Notes: generated by a model from the sequence alone, not told the origin. A stretch of 64,000 nt of DNA from Hippopus hippopus (GCA_946811185.2 OX328109.1:41772129-41836128), one strand, 5' to 3'. Positions 35,119 to 48,500 are shown, counted from the stretch's first letter. Translations and numbers: made by a program.

Positions 35119-36211
35119 CAGGGTTTTCCCTCGGCCACAAAAATAGGGGGTCATTGTGAGCCCCTAGTCAAAAATAATGGGGGTCATTTTGGAATTTGTG
35201 GGGGTCACAACAAAATGTAATTCGCTTAAACAAAAGCTACTATTTGAGAAAGTATGTTTTTTTTTCGTGTTTTCTATTCATTGTAAATCTTCATTTACCC
35301 AATATATGAATTATTTCATGGTGATAGATACATAATAACACCAGAGATTCTCTATATAGAGGGAGCTTACAGCCTAGGTGGCACCTTTTTCATAAAGACT
35401 ATCTGGAGTATGCTTTATTAAGCCTGTTCTTAACGAGCAAATATGCTCAAGCTTCAGACAAGCTGTCATATCTCTATGTAATTTTAATGTTTCAAGGGTA
35501 TCGTCATGACCGCTAGTGTTTTGATGATGCACAAGGGTTGAATTTTGAAGTATGTGTAGCCTCTCTCTATGGTTAAGGGTTATTTTGTTTTTATTACAGG
35601 AATCGACCGTTTAGTTGGCGAAGAAAGCTTGTTGTCGGCCGGATGGGGAAGTCTCTGTTATTTTTCTTGATAGAGATTATCCATTTCGGCCGAAAATAAA
35701 CTATTTTCACCAATTAAATGACCGATCCCTGTGTTTCGACACGCGGATCGCGTTCATGCCGCTGTTTTCAACAAATAACAAAGTGTATCTCTTTAGCTAA
35801 TTCACAGTAAACCCTCGAGACCTTGAAATGTGATTCTGGGTGGTCTTACCAGGCGTTGTATCGTCTGATCTTTGTTTAAGGGCTCTTCTTCCTTGCAGAC
35901 AGCAAGAATGACGTCGATTTTGACAGAGCCATATTGTTTTCATTAGAGATCGACTGGTTTAGTTTAGACCCGTTTAAAGACAGACGGTATTTTAGTAAAA
36001 TCGATACACAGTCCAGTGTTTCGTCCCGTTTTCTCTTCGTACTCCAGATTTTTCATCTACTCGCGATGTAACAGTGTCGGAAGTATATACGATCATTATT
36101 ACCTCTTATCGTATTTGTGCGTCAACCATGACGCATTACTGAAAAAAATGCGGGTCATTTTCCTTAAAAATGCGTCAAAACGCACAAAATCGTGCGTCAA
36201 GGAAAACCCTG
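35119..36211. mobile_element. hAT-like non-autonomous transposon, 1,093 bp, 8-bp TSD
   Basis: Termini CAGGGTTTTCC and GGAAAACCCTG are 11-bp perfect inverted repeats. Both ends are flanked by the exact octamer CATGTACT (35111-35118 and 36212-36219). An 8-bp duplication with CAGGG ends is the hAT hallmark. No transposase reading frame is present. Confidence 0.85.
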
Positions 36212-36670
36212 CATGTACTAATTAGACAGTGCATAACAATGACGTTCCTTTTTTAGTAAAGACAGTTGCATTTGATTGTATTTTGTATAAATACGTTGCC
36301 ATTGATTTTTGTTTTCACGTGATCCTTATAATAGATCTAAATGCGCCTTTAACATGAAGAGTTCCAATTAACTAAGAGGCATTTTTGTGCTACTGTTATG
36401 GATACTAATATTACCTCTCTTTTACTCATGCAAAGAAGATGAGCTAGTCCAGAATTTTGGATGTGTAGATGTATCACTTGAGGCTCAAGTAGTCAAATCT
36501 CAGATGCTATAATCTGTTTGCTTGTAAGAAGAGCCTAAATTAACTACACTGGTCATAATAATTGTCTCGTTTGCAAAAAAAGTGCTAGTTTTATCAACTT
36601 GGGTTTATATGGGCTAGACCGATTTATGTCTCAGGAAGACTTGCTTATATTTCTTGCCTAAATGGCTTTA

Positions 36671-36857
36671 GGGTCTGTATTCACCAACCATTCTTAAGAA
36701 TATTCATAGTCTTAGTCTCAAGAATTCTCCAAATTTGAAAGTAACACAACTTTTGATTGGCAAAAGCTAACGCTTTAGCCAGTCAGAAGTTGTGTTACTT
36801 TCGAAATCTAGCGGAAGACAAAGATCAGTCTTAAGAATGAATGGTAAATATGGGCCC
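36671..36857. repeat. Palindromic MITE (CACCAACCATTCTTAAGA family)
   Basis: The left half and the inverted right half match for nearly the whole ~187 bp, with GAAGTTGTGTTACTTTCG-type inner arms. Half copies of the same family lie at ~10,301-10,410 and ~51,660-51,740. Confidence 0.65.
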
Positions 36858-37073
36858 TGATTGGTGTTTTATGCCCCTTCCAACATTATATCAGTTATAT
36901 CACGGCGACAGCTCAAATATTCATGTATTTCCTGGGTTTCACCAGTAAAAGGTTAGGGCTCTGAAGTGGCTTGTTAGAAGTATGATGCTTAACTACAATG
37001 CAGGAAAAAGGGACTTTACAAGAAAATTTTGACTTACCAAGGGAGGGGAGTGTAAAAGCTATTAAGTGTCCTC

Positions 37074-37301
37074 TTAACTTTTTACCCAATGACAAAATTT
37101 TGTACCATACCAAATTGGAAAACATTGTAGACGACATAATAAAAGTAGCTCAATAATGATTTCTGTCTTTGATATGGTAGAAAAACATTGTGGGAAAAGA
37201 AGAAAATGCTGGTTATCAGCATTTTCTCCTTTTCCCACAATGTTTTCAAAAGCCTTCTTCTTTAGGTCTGTTAAAAGTTGGCATTGTGTGGTAAACAGTT
37301 T
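37074..37301. mobile_element. TTAA foldback MITE
   Basis: TTAACTTTTTACCCAATGAC at the left; core AATGCTGGTTATCAGCATT; right end GTGTGGTAAACAGTTTA. Confidence 0.65.
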
Positions 37302-37584
37302 ATGAATACAAACGAGAAAGGTTTGTCAAAGTGATAGGTTGCTTGCAGAATCATTTCAGCCGCTGAAGCATTTCTATTGAAATTTCCAATGCCCCAGTCG
37401 TATTTTTATTTGCCACAAGTGCCCCAGCTAAGTGCTCTTGTCATAATATATGACTAATTTGCACTGTGTCGCAAATGGCTAGGTGTGAGATGGGGGCTTT
37501 TACAGGATGTGCCCATTTGTATTATACATGTATGCCAAAATGGCTTCGTGTTGTCAAATTTGTTTTGTTTTTGTACTGAGGTTA

Positions 37585-37805
37585 AGCACTGTTTTAACAG
37601 CTTAAGTCGTATCAGCCAGTGCAGCAAATCATGTAATTCCTGGCTTTCTCACACTAGCACTGACACAACAAGCCACCGACTGCCTTTCTCACATGTGTCA
37701 GAGGTGAGAGGCGAAAAAATGGCCAGAAAGAAAGATGGCCTCGACCAGTTATTGAAGCCGCAACCACCAGGTCATGAGTCACACTAACCACTGAGCTACC
37801 CGGCC
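37585..37805 (-). repeat. SINE-like element of a second family
   Basis: CCTGGCTTTCTCACACTAGC, CACATGTGTCAGAGGTGAGA and the reversed head CCACTGAGCTACCCGGCC match the copy at 51,395-51,615. Confidence 0.5.
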
Positions 37806-38607
37806 AAGCTCATGTTGTCAAAAGTAGGACTTCTCACCATAAAGCTGAAAAAGGGTTTACATCAACAAAATTTCTATTTACCTCAATTGTGAAACAAGAT
37901 TTTGTAACTTAATCACCTTCTATGATTGCTTCATGGAAATCATTACCAGTACTGGTGCCATAATGTGGGTGGTTCCAGAGGTTGACTCTGCCCATCACTG
38001 GATGAAATGGTGTGCGAGGCAAACCTTCTATCCCTAAGATGAGTTTCGTGTTATTACCATGTGTGGTTATTTTCCTTTAACAACTGCAGATGAGATAATC
38101 TAGTCAGGTTGTTGGGATATTTTTATTAACTAGCCAATGAAGAAAGATTTCCCTTGCAGGGGAGTAGTTACCAGTGCGGCCGGTATGGCTTTGGCCACAC
38201 CAATCATTTGCCAATTAACAGATTATCACTGACCAAAAGTAAATAAAACTTGCTTTCAGAGGTGCTGAAAAATTCCAATATCTTCACCTCTGTTTTTCCT
38301 TGATTTGTACTCTCAGAATTATGTTTAAAAGCTTTCAAGATTATAGAAAATCTCAAGAATGCAGGAGCTTCCGGGGACTCACACCCTTGTTCCTCCACCA
38401 GGGCACTGCCCTGAACCTGCTGGGGGCCAAAGCAGTCCCCAGACCCCTTGCCTTTGGCAGCACCAATCCAAACTACGTAGCTACGCCCCTGCCTTGAAAT
38501 GCATGATGCATCTTTCTGTCAATCTGTCATAAATGTCCAAGCTCAGCTAGGCACACAGGTAGTGGTTGTTAGGTTTGTCTCATCTTGGTTTTGTTGTGAC
38601 TTCTTGG

Positions 38608-38925
38608 TAACAAGTAGCCGAGCCCTGGTAACTCAATAACATGCAGGACTTGAGAACTGGGGGTCCTGGGTTTGATTCCCGGCTTGGCCAATTTCTTTCC
38701 AAGGATTGATGATATTCAATGCCACAGGATTCATTCCTCTACCACTGCTGACCACTGTCTCGACGATGGTTATGTGGGAAAGCAGCCAGTGGCTTGGAGA
38801 GAAAATTGTGCAGAGTACTGGTAAAAAAGACTCCAGGAAAGCATGAATAGGTGCACTGGCCACCGCTATAAAACTGAAATAATGTTGAAATGGCGTTAAA
38901 CACCAAACAATCAATCATTGGAAAC
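38608..38925 (+). repeat. SINE-like element, near full length
   Basis: tRNA-like head with GGTCCTGGGTTTGATTCCCG (B box), a ~250-bp body, and the tail AATGTTGAAATGGCGTTAAA. Inverse partial copies are at 57,045-57,305 and 62,205-62,420. Confidence 0.6.
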
Positions 38926-39001
38926 AAGTAAGACTGCAGACAGGTACAAGAACTTGTAGTATGGTGGTTTATCCTGTAGACAGACATAAATGTATGTTGC
39001 T

Positions 39002-39232
39002 TTAACCCTTTACAAAACAAACCTGAGTTTTAATGACCCTGATGAGGAAGGCTTTTGAAAATAAAGTGAGAAAAGGAGAAAATGCTGGTTACAGTTATTT
39101 TCTCCTTTTCCCAGAATGTTTTCTATGATTTCAAAGACAGAAATTATCACTTCAGATACATTTCATATTTCATCTGCAAATGCTTTCAAATTTTAGCAAG
39201 TCTAACATTTTGTTTTGTGATACAGAGTCAAA
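39002..39232. mobile_element. TTAA foldback MITE, 80 bp after a SINE-like element
   Basis: TTAACCCTTTACAAAACAAA opens the copy. The core has lost part of its right arm (AATGCTGGTTACAGTTATT). It ends near GTGATACAGAGTCAA. Confidence 0.6.
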
Positions 39233-39827
39233 CACCCAATACAACAATTCAAACAATCCAGGTTTAATTTTCTATCATTGACCATGAAGAAAAAGAGCAA
39301 TGTTGGTTTTTCTATCAATTTAATAAAAAAATATAACTTGACAATGAACATGTAACTATGTAATTTGGCAACAAGTAGATTTCTTATCAATGATTGCAAT
39401 GAAATAATGAAATAAAGAACTTATAGATAATAATTAAGAGCACCGCATGCGGGTGCCAATGCTCAGCTGCAGATGTTTGATTTTCAGTGAAAATTCTTAA
39501 TTCTTAGTTGAAAAAGGGTCAAAAATACTTGATGGTTACCTACTCTTGTTGTTATAACACAGCTATCTTAAAATGTCACAATGCAGACGCCAGGGCTATG
39601 GCAATAACGGGACATTTTCTTTGAAAACAACTCGGCTAAAAATTAAGATGAATTTTGTGACAAACAAAAAAGAATTCTTTTCCTTGAAATGGAGATTTGA
39701 AAATGAAAACAAATGGGAAATGAAAAAGCAGCTGTTTAGCTCCAATTTAGAACAAAATAATAAGCAACATGTCTATTTGTTTGATGACCTCTTCACCAGA
39801 TGATAACCTTTTAGACTTGCCCATATT

Positions 39828-40040
39828 TGACCCTTTACCACACAACAACGAGTTTCAACAAATCTCAAGAAGAAGCCTTTTGAAAACATAGTGGGAAAAG
39901 GAGAAAATGCTGGTTACCAGCATTTTCTCCTTTTCTCACGATGTTTTTTACTCACAAAGACAAGTTCCATCATTTGAGCCAAGCTTAAATTGCCGTCGGC
40001 AAATGTTTTCATTTCGGACAAGTCAACAGACAACAAAATT
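39828..40040. mobile_element. TTAA foldback MITE with a second partial copy following
   Basis: ACCCTTTACCACACAACAAC to the CATTTCGGACAAGTC segment; core AATGCTGGTTACCAGCATT intact. A partial copy with half a core (ACCAGCATTTTCTCC) follows at ~40,040-40,275. Confidence 0.6.
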
Positions 40041-41188
40041 AATCAAAATGACAGGATATGACCTTAAAAGAATAGAAAACATTGTGAGGACCAGCATTTT
40101 CTCCTTTTTCCAAAATCTTTTTGAAAGTCCACCATATCTCAGGTGTAAAAACATGACTGTTTTGTAAAGGTTCAACCCTTCACCAAACCATCCCATGTTT
40201 TTTAACCCTAGACTTGTGAAAACTTGGAATAGGCTGGTATTTTTTCCTATTTTCACAACATGTTTTTTAAAACCCTTTTAAAGAGATTTCGTCGGATTGT
40301 CATTGCGCAACATTTCCGCGCATGTCTCTCTGCTTTCTTTTTTCCCTGTGCTTAATTTTTCTCACATGTAGTACTATTATCGGACTGCCGATTTCAGCTG
40401 CAAGACATGGAGGAAGTAGTGGTAGATACAAGTTTTTTTTAAAGATCAATGTATGAAAGTGTAAACTGTTCTGAAACAGCGGACACGGAACAGGTACATT
40501 TTTCGACCATCACTTATCCGGATAGTAAGTTTAGTGTGAGAAAAAAGAGAAAACTACACGCAAGTCAAATAATGTCTTGACTTTCTATAACAAAATGATC
40601 TTTTTGGCGATTATGGATGTTATTGAAACATCGATAGCGGGTCACTAATTTGAAACAAATATTAATTTCTCATCAAGTTGAGAGGATCAATCGATTTCTT
40701 ATGAATTTAAAACACACAGAACATGATTTGGCTGAAATGATAGACTTTACTCACAAAATTCTGATGTTTGCTGCAATAACTGGATTTTTGTGTAATTTGA
40801 AAGAAGGGTTACGTTCTTTATGGGCTCAGAACTTTTTTGTTCATCTGGTTAGGTCTGATTACCTCTTCATATACTGAAAGAATATACTTTGAAGTGTCCC
40901 TGCGTCAAATTTCACAAAATTCTCTGTGCTAGAAATAACTTGCTCAAACTCCTTTAAGCAAGTCCCATTTTTTCATTTGATTTTTCTTACAATGATTTCT
41001 TCTTGTCACATACCCATAATATGGATCCATTTGTTTAAAAACCTGCTTAATCATGAGTAAGATTGGTCCTTTGAAACAAAGAAAAAAACTTGCATATAGC
41101 AAAAGTTTTTGACCCAAGTCAGCCTGCATTAAAACCTTTTCACAAAGCATTGCCCATATATTTTTGGCTTCAAATTACTGAATTTAGC

Positions 41189-41415
41189 TTAAACCTTTAC
41201 CAAACAATCCCTTGTTCCAGTGACCTAACAGAAGGCTTTTGAAACATTGTGGGACCTGGGGGAAAGCACTGCTGGTGACCAGAATTTTTCTCTCTTTCAC
41301 TCAATGTTTTCAATTCTTTCATAGACAAATCCCATCATTTGAGGTCCACTTTATTTGTCATCTGCAAATGCTTTCAATTTGAACAAATGTACAATTTTGT
41401 AGTCTGATAAAAAGG
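41189..41415. mobile_element. TTAA foldback MITE, degraded
   Basis: TTAAACCTTTACCAAACAAT opens it. The core reads AAGCACTGCTGGTGACCAG, with only part of the stem left. The right arm has GCAAATGCTTTCAATTTG. Confidence 0.55.
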
Positions 41416-41809
41416 TCATTACAATATCTATATTTATCACATAATCTTCCTTGTTTGAAGTGTAATATACCCACTACAAATTTTCTTGTCTCACACAATT
41501 TTGAAATAAGAACTGTGTAATGTTATTGTGACGTCATTTTATACTTTTTTCTGAGAAAAGGATGGGGTTTTATTCACGGAAAATACCACATGTGCAAAGA
41601 TATTTGGGAAAAACTGCTGTATGATAAAAGAGATATCTGACATTTGTTGACTTTTGAGATAAAATGTTATTAAACTTGTCAACGCAAAAATATTTTTAAC
41701 CCCTATCTCTTTCACTACTGAATAAATAAATTGCATTTTCTCAAAGGCTACAAATACAGTTTCGGTGCAAGATCAAGAGAGAGTTCAGTCATAATCCAGA
41801 ATAAAGCTG

Positions 41810-41882
41810 TGGACGGTATAGCTCAGAGATCAGACTGCACATCTTGTGCAGTCTGATCTTGATCTACACTGTCCACAAAAGC
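41810..41882. repeat. Palindromic short repeat (GATCAGACTGCAC family)
   Basis: AGATCAGACTGCACATC pairs with TTGTGCAGTCTGATCTTG; outer GTGGAC and GTCCAC also pair. Confidence 0.6.
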
Positions 41883-42001
41883 TTCTGGTGTTGTCAATGG
41901 TATGGAAAGAGTTAAATCACCTGATAAACCCAATGGGCATTTTCATTCTAACATAAGTCCCAGATAATAGCAATTTAGTGGGTGCCTTTTGTCTGTTGTG
42001 T

Positions 42002-42078
42002 TTCAGCAAAGTGGACAGTGTAGATCAAAGATCAGACTGCATGTTCTGTGCAGTCTGATTTTAATCTACAATAGCCGC
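42002..42078. repeat. Palindromic short repeat (GATCAGACTGCAC family), second copy 120 bp on
   Basis: AAAGATCAGACTGCATGTTC pairs with TGTGCAGTCTGATTTTAATC. Confidence 0.55.
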
Positions 42079-42270
42079 ACAGGCAACTATAGTAATGAAA
42101 GGCACTTTAGACTTCAGCCAGTTGCTTGCTTAATGAAACTTTTCTCGACTAGTCCCATAAAATTTTATCTCAAATACCACCTTTTATCAGATCATCTATA
42201 TCTTATATAACTGATATTTCACTGTGTGGATCAATCATTGTTATGCCAGATGAATCAACTTCACAAAATT

Positions 42271-42526
42271 CTACTTTTGAAAATTTTCAAACTCTTTTGG
42301 TTTCTGTACCCAGTGTCCGAGTCCAATTTTCACAGCAAATTTTCGAAAGATTGATTTAGCGGCTTGATAGTCCCTTGCAAATTGTTTAGCACTGATGTAG
42401 TTAGTAGTTTGTACGGCCTGAGAATTCTTCAACAACTTGCCGATGTCACGGTATCGGAAGAGAAAAGCTGCTTTACAAAGTCGACTAGAACACAGCCCTG
42501 GGTTCTTAGTACTGCGATGTGGTGAC
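42271..42526 (-). CDS. ADAD1: ADAD-like exon 12: C-terminal end and stop codon
   Basis: Residues 543-627 and TAG at 42273-42271. [35 protein letters not shown] and [17 protein letters not shown] match the ADAR C-terminus (SRLCKHALYCRW, AAKEYQAAK, GLGAWVEKP). These are the segments that pack around inositol hexakisphosphate in ADAR2, so the fold seems intact although the zinc site is lost. Acceptor ttttcag. No clear polyadenylation signal was chosen. Confidence 0.92.
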
Positions 42527-45500
42527 CTGAAAAAGTGATTATAAAATTGAAACAAGAGCACCCTATATGGATGCCAAGACTCAGCTGCAAGTTTTTTATT
42601 TTTTAAATTTTTTTTAACCCTTTACTGCAGTCCCGAGTTTCAACGACCCTGAGAAAGAAAGCTTTGAAAACAATCTTGGAAAAGGAGAAAATGCTGGTAA
42701 CCAGCATTTTTTCCTTTTTCCCACAATGTTTTCTACTCTCTCACAGACAAATCATTTGGGCCACACTAAATTTGCCATCTGCAAATGCCTTGAATTTGGA
42801 CCAGTCTACAATTTTGTTAGAAAGAGCTAAACTAGAGGCGCTTGAGCGCCTGTATCGCTCCACAGGCCTGATATTTCTATAATGGCGAAAGGAAGTTTTT
42901 AACAATTATCATTCAATCCTGCATTTTAGCTCACTGAAGAAACAATTTGGTAGACAACCACCATAGGAACTTACCTGCAAAACAACAATGAAATCCAATG
43001 AATAGTTTTAGAGAAGAATTTTTTCAAAGATTTTACTTTATACCATAAAAGGAAAATGAGTCTCCCATAAAAGCCATGTTTTTTGACAGATCTTTTTTTT
43101 TTTAAGGAATTCTGTAAACCTGTATCTAAGGAACATTCCTGCAAAATAATAATGCTATCCAAATAGCGGTTTGGGAGGAGAAGATTTTTAAAGGTTTTTT
43201 ACTTTGGTTGCCATGGCAACCAGAATTCTTCATGGAACACAATTATTTGAAGGAATTTGAAAGAGGACCACCAAAGGAACATTCCTGTGAAATTTGGTAA
43301 AAATCCAGTCAATAGTTTCTGAGGAGAAGTTTTTTAAAGAAAAAGTTTACCGACGCACGCACGGACGAACAGACAAACGAACGGACGGACGCACGCACGC
43401 ACGCACGGACGCACGACGGACACAACGCCATGACAATAGCTTGCTGGCCTTCGGCCAGTGGAGCTAACAACAATGAAATCCAATGAATAGTTTTAGAGAA
43501 GAATTTTTTCAAAGATTTTACTTTATACCATAAAAGGAAAATGAGTCTCCCATAAAAGCCATGTTTTTTGACAGATCTTTTTTTTTTTTAAGGAATTCTG
43601 TAAACCTGTATCTAAGGAACATTCCTGCAAAATAATAATGCTATCCAAATAGCGGTTTGGGAGGAGAAGATTTTTAAAGGTTTTTTACTTTGGTTGCCAT
43701 GGCAACCAGAATTCTTCATGGAACACAATTATTTGAAGGAATTTGAAAGAGGACCACCAAAGGAACATTCCTGTGAAATTTGGTAAAAATCCAGTCAATA
43801 GTTTCTGAGGAGAAGTTTTTTAAAGAAAAAGTTTACGGACGCACGCACGGAAGAACGGACGGACGCACGACGGACACAACGCCATGACAATAGCTCTCTG
43901 GCCTTCGGCCAGTGGAGCTAATAAAAATTATAAGCCAAAAAGGAGCAAAACTAAGTTAAAGGTTTGTTGAGAGTTATCTCCCCTTCTGGTATGGGCTCCC
44001 CTTTTAATATATCAATAACTAGCCAAAGCTTGAAGTACATATCTTCAGTGATACGAGAGACATGAGATGATGTTAAATTTTTTTAACAAAAACACGGACG
44101 AAAAAGATGATGATAGGGCTACAACAATACCTTAAAGTCTCTTGATCCCAAGGGCACCAGAACTTTTAAAAGGACACTTTGTCATTTATAATCAATCCCA
44201 AGTTTTAACGACCCTTCTGAATAGGACTTTGCTGGTAACACTTTCTACTTTTCCCACACTATTTTTATCCTTTCAAAGAAAAAGTCCCAACATTTGAGCC
44301 ACAAGAAACCTGTCATCGGTAAATGCTTTCAAATTGGACAAGTCTAAAATTTTGATGTCTTGTAAAGGGTTAAATACAAAGCACTTGCAAGTACCGAAAT
44401 TAATTCTTGCTGAAATGGTGGACTTGGCTCTTGAAATGGAGAAAACATTTTGGGAAAAGGAGGAAATGCTGGTATCCAGCATTTTCTCTTTTTCCCACTA
44501 TGTTTTCAAAAGGCTTCTTTTTTTCAGGGTCATTTAATTTGGGGATTGTGTGATAAAGGGTTATGTTGCAGCATTTTCCCGAAATTTACTGAATAATGGC
44601 TTCAAAATACCTTCCTTACATTTAATGTTAAATCTTAAAGTTTCAAGTTCATTTCCTGCACACTTACTCATCCACCACTTTTCCAGAGAATCCTTCCACA
44701 ACTTCTGGGTTCTCATCGCCATGAGACCAATTCAAACTGTGACTAGTGGGTTTTCCATGTAGTTCCTCGATCTCCATGGTAACTGTCGATAATATTGGAT
44801 GATTGATTTTGTAATGAAGGGGAAGATAATTCTCCAAAATTTGATAAACTCGACAACATGCCGCTCTGGCCAGGTGTCCATGATGATAACTATTTCCTGA
44901 AACAAACAAATAATTCTTTTATGGCTCATTGACAGCTAGGGTCATTTAGTTCACATAATAAATAATGCTGCAGAACAGAGATGATTTTTCCTGCTGAACT
45001 AAATGTAAAACTAGAAAGTTGAAATCCTTACTTTACGGTTTACAGTTCATTTTTCTGCCAAAAACTGAAACTCTGACATACCATATTGTAACATAGTGTC
45101 TGACAAATAATAATATCCATCCTTTAAACGATATGAATAAAATTTGCCTCCATTTTGACCCCTGAATTTTTTACTTTTGGCTGCTAGTGGGCCTTTAAAT
45201 GTGACAATAAAATTCATAGTGGATATCTTACACTGAGAACAAGGATATTAATATGATAAATAGAACATACCATCAATGTACCTAGAACAAAAGATTTGAG
45301 ATATACAGGATCTGGCATTTGTTGGCATTTGAGATAAAATTTTATAAGACAAGTCTAGGAAAAATATTATTAAGGGAGCCTTTAGCGAGCTTACTAACGT
45401 TTTTTCTTGACAAGTTTAATTAGATTTAACCTCAAATGCAAGTAAATGTCCGGATTTTTTTTAAATCACATATTTAACAAATTATAGATCAGAAGATGCA

Positions 45501-48500
45501 AAACTATCTATAGATACATGCTGGGTGATATACATATTACCCATTCACTTCTATGAAATATGTACAAAAAGACGTCAAAAATGACATCACACAATTGTGA
45601 TATCAAACATGTACAGTGAAATCTCGTTAGTTCGCACATCGCTGGTTCGCAGCTATGTGTTAGTTCATATGCCATCTTTGGTCCCGATATTTATCCTTCT
45701 TTATCATTGTTAAATTCCTCCGGATTCTTCAAACGTCGGTGGTTCGTACTTCGTAGTATATTTCATGTCCTCAAAGTATTCAAACACAAATTCATACCTT
45801 TCGTTCGTATGTCAATCAATCTGCATGCAAACTTACGAAGGTGTGAAAAGTTGCGACCAACCTTGATTTTCATACCTGTTGATTGACGATGTCGATGGTA
45901 CAAATCAGTTTTGAACTACAAATGTAATTAAAGGCGTCAATTGGTTTGTAACGTCAATTAATCGAAAATTCCTTAGAATATCCGACATGGGATAAACTAG
46001 TGTTAACAGTCTAAGCGCTGTAAGTGCTTTGATCTCCAAAAGGGAAATCACTCCAAAGGAACTCAATAAAAGTAAAAAAAACGGATAATTCTTTTTCATC
46101 ATGATAAACATCGGCGCCGTCTAGCGGCTTGTTTGGCCTCAATTTTCACTGTAAATTCCTTGACTTGGATATCACTCTTTAGTCACATTTTATCTCCAAA
46201 CTACAAGTTTTGAATGAAAAGAAATATTCGGAAGCGAAAACTATGTTATCAGCACCTTCTTAATTTACACCATTTACCCCACCCCTTAAAATCCTTTTCT
46301 ACATGCAGTTTTACTTGCAAACAGAAGATGACGCATTTGCTAGATCACAAGGCACATTTTCAAACCATGTGATTTTAAATTGGCGCCAACTATCACGTTA
46401 CATTTTTTGACAAACCCAGCAAAGTCACATGATTCACGTTTAAAATGGCTATGGGATAGTGATGTAGCTCATTCGGTTTTCTTTCAAACGTTTGGATGGA
46501 ACTGAGTGATATTGTTTTATGACCCTAACTTAATGATGAAATTTAAAAATGATTTTGTAATTGATTCTATAGATACTGTAATACAATTTTGGCATTTTTT
46601 CTTGATCGGACTGTAACTCCGTGAACCAACGATCCGCAAGGCTACTATCGTATATAGGTACCAGTTTAGGGTAATGCAAGACATGCTACATAAATCCGAT
46701 TGTCTGTTTCCATAAAAGGCACCGAAAATACCTGAACACAGTCACACTTTTTGGTTCGTAGTATGTTTAGTTCGAATAAAGTATTCCGGCCCTTTGCGCT
46801 ACAAACTACCGAGGTTTTACTGTATAAGATAAGAAAATTTGTAATGGGTATTGAAAACAAGGGAGGTTATGTGATAAAATATAGCTTCAAGAAAGTCAAG
46901 TACAGATAGACACATGGCCAGATCAACCTACCTAGAACAATAGATGTAAGATAGATAGGTCTCATAAAGTTACTGTACAGTGCCCCCTGTATTCCCACAA
47001 TGTTGTACAGAAGAAGTTTGTCACTACAGGACATCACAAGTAAATCTTCCTCTCCCTCCTGTAGTTTGGAAAATTCCTGATATGGAGGCTGGTCCTCTTC
47101 TACAGCCTCTACAAGTCCTGTAAAAAATAATTGTTATACCATCAATTCTGCATATAACGCCCCCTTCCCTCCCTTCCGAATTTAACCCTTTACCAAACAA
47201 TTCAGTATTGAAGAAGAGAGCTTTTGAAAACATTGTGAGAAAAACAGAAATGCTGGTGACCAGCATTTTCTCCTTTTCTCACGATACTTCCTACCCTTCG
47301 AATCACCAATTAAATTTTTTAATAACACTTAATGTGTTGCCTACACATGCTTTCAAGCCTAAAATTTTGTTGTTTGGCAAAGAGTTAAAACTTTCCACAG
47401 CATTATTCTCATTAAAAATGGACTTATCCTACTGCTAATCTATAGACCAGGTTAGAATTGTTTAACAAGCATGACAAAATAAACATCGGCACGTTCCTAA
47501 TAACTCCACAAACCAAGCCCTACCACACATCACTATCCCAGTGAACATTACATTCCCGTTTTAATTAAACTCCTGAATAAACAGGAGCAAATAAAAAAGT
47601 ATTAAACAGCAATCTCCCAAAATAGTAATGAATCCTATATAGTTCTTTACAAGGCAACAAAGTTTTAGACTTGTTGTTATTGAAAGCATTAGCAGATGAC
47701 AAAAGTTTTGAAATGCAACTCAATTAATTCATGCTGTCCCTGAAGGGTGTAAAACATTGGAACAGAAGAGAAAGCTGGTTGCATAAACTAGGTGGTTCTT
47801 CCAAAGAATCAGCTGTACAATATTGACTTAAATACCATTATACCAGAAAATGTGACTATACACAGCCTTACCATCTTCATTTTTTACAGAGAACCAGCCA
47901 GGTAAATCCTCATTGAACACAGGATAATGCGCTCCATCCTGTAATTCCATTTCCTGTTCCTCTGTCAGTGGGTCACACTTGCTGTTACAAAATCAGAGAA
48001 GAATATCACTTTCCTTTAAAGGATCACTAGCAGCCAAACGTAAACAATTTGGGAATCAAAATGCAGGCAAATTTAAATCATAGGATTTAAATGTAGGATT
48101 ATTATTATGAATTTGATAAATAGAGGATCTTACATGAGTGTTTATGTATTATCATTTTTATCAAACGAGGTGACTAAGATTTATGACACCAGCCTTGTCG
48201 AGCGTCAAATACATTTTAGTCAACGAGTTTGATAAAGATGATAATATATAAACACGAATGTGAGATTCTATTTATCACATAAAATGAATGACAGACAAAA
48301 AATATCCTGCCTCATCACCTTAAAATCCCTATATACCGTTCATGGGTCCATGTTTATAATTGTAGTTCGGTTTCAAATGTGTAAATACACAAGTACAGTA
48401 GATAGTTCCATGACAATTACACCAAAAGTAAAATAAAACAATCTCTAGACAGGGTAAGTGCAACTAATTCAGCAATTTTGTTGTTTTTAAAAAGCTTTCG

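Noticed and set aside
35615..35800. 61-codon ORF inside the 8-bp-TSD hAT-like element as a transposase
   Set aside because: Too short, no BED finger or hATC dimerisation motif, and no continuation in other frames.
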